A stretch of 5,940 bases of DNA. Source: Pedobacter sp. (GTDB taxonomy: Bacteria; Bacteroidota; Bacteroidia; Sphingobacteriales; Sphingobacteriaceae). Made by a program: the position numbers and the translations under genes. The stretch is taken from positions 1 through 5,940 of the forward strand of contig JAQBOT010000386.1 of the NCBI GenBank assembly GCA_028287885.1. Direction: 5' to 3'. Positions 5,597-5,940 of this stretch are shown here, piece after piece (within the stretch, counting starts at the first letter, position 1; every line of letters starts with the position of its first letter). The notes under the pieces are model-generated. The model was not told the DNA's origin, did not search any database, and saw nothing but the letters and a program-made list of their open reading frames with translations.

Positions 5597-5620
5597 AGCT
5601 TTAGATTACTTGTATTATCT

Positions 5621-5651
5621 ACAAGATACACACCAACAAGTATTTAATCAA
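5621..5651 (-). promoter_or_regulatory. Candidate promoter of the 472-residue lipoprotein gene
   Basis: On the minus strand TTG (5651-5649) is followed after 20 nt by TATCTTGT (5628-5621), close to the Bacteroidota TTTG / TAnnTTTG pattern with one T missing in the -7 box. The predicted start lies about 20 nt before the ATG at 5596. A CTTGT/ACAAG inverted repeat with a 7-nt spacer (5609-5625) overlaps it and could be incidental. The remaining DNA up to 5802 shows no gene or RNA that I can identify. Confidence 0.4.
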
Positions 5652-5802
5652 CTTTATACTGTCAGCTTGAGTAATTACGAGAAAGCTTTAGTATCAACTT
5701 ACTCATATTTACACAGAACTGAAATCTAGAATAGTAAAGCAGGGGTGTCGCCTGTTGATTATTGCTACGGGCGAATGCCGGAGAAACTGGGCAATCAGAA
5801 AC

Positions 5803-5940
5803 TTAGTTCTGCAATGTGGATGATTCGTCTGACTCAGACTTTTCCTGAAGTTCTGGATCGAGTTCAACACAACCTGCACGGTCTTTTTTAGAAAACAAGA
5901 TGGGATAAAGGAACATCAAGGCACCTATGATGAAGAGCGC
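5803..5940 (-). CDS. C-terminal end of an integral membrane transporter (5' part beyond window), MFS-like
   Basis: An open frame enters from the right edge and ends at TAA (5805-5803), giving 45 residues. It starts with a hydrophobic stretch, ALFIIGALMFLYPILF (1-16), which reads as the end of a membrane helix, followed by the basic SKKDR and a charged tail (VELDPELQEKSESDESS) ending in LQN. A last transmembrane helix with a basic then acidic cytoplasmic tail is typical of Major Facilitator-type secondary transporters, including sugar porters. That family assignment is a guess from the tail; the coding call is firmer because the frame, hydrophobicity and charge pattern are coherent. About 206 bp separate it from the next minus-strand gene, which has its own candidate promoter, so the two are probably separate transcription units. 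Confidence 0.6.
   Translation of the reverse strand, partial: ALFIIGALMFLYPILFSKKDRAGCVELDPELQEKSESDESSTLQN

Noticed and set aside
5740..5754. CAGG/CCTG hairpin as terminator of the right-edge transporter
   Set aside because: The stem is only 4 bp with a 7-nt loop, and the T-run on the minus strand is interrupted after three bases; it is too weak to call.
5796..5811. CAGAA/TTCTG inverted repeat across the transporter stop codon
   Set aside because: A 5-bp stem with a 6-nt loop and no following T-run is not distinguishable from chance.

Overview
The window looks like chromosomal DNA from a Bacteroidota bacterium, probably of the Sphingobacteriaceae type (Pedobacter- or Mucilaginibacter-like). 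Three things support this: sigma-A promoter cores of the Bacteroidota form TAnnTTTG, short lipoproteins with SCKK- or AAC-type lipoboxes, and an ArsR–DUF6428 gene pair that is typical of this phylum. The taxonomic call is an inference from these signals; no marker gene is present.

Left part (1-1500): two metal-response units face away from each other. Reading leftward are arsR and a DUF6428-family gene cut by the window edge; together they look like the first two genes of an arsenic-resistance operon. Reading rightward is a Fur-family regulator. The 144-bp gap between them holds a candidate ArsR operator/promoter, a 23-bp tandem direct repeat, and a perfect TAnnTTTG element only 5 nt from the regulator's ATG, which suggests a leaderless mRNA.

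Centre (1447-3559): 57 bp after the Fur-family gene is a P1B-type ATPase of the Zn/Cd/Pb exporter group. In place of an N-terminal HMA domain it has a His/Asp-rich tail. The short gap carries its own TAnnTTTG element, a purine-rich ribosome-binding site and a 15-bp dyad with the 7-1-7 geometry of Fur/PerR/Zur boxes. A perfect 11-bp hairpin then serves as a bidirectional terminator.

Right part (3560-5940): three genes on the minus strand. They are a small low-complexity Gly/Ser/Thr lipoprotein, a 472-residue secreted lipoprotein of a beta-helix-like Bacteroidota family, and the C-terminal 45 residues of an integral membrane transporter entering from the right edge. These show no obvious link to metal resistance.

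In function, the left two-thirds is a small metal-defence cluster with As(III) sensing on one side and Zn/Cd/Pb export under a probable Fur-family regulator on the other. No RNA gene, CRISPR array, insertion sequence or replication origin was seen.
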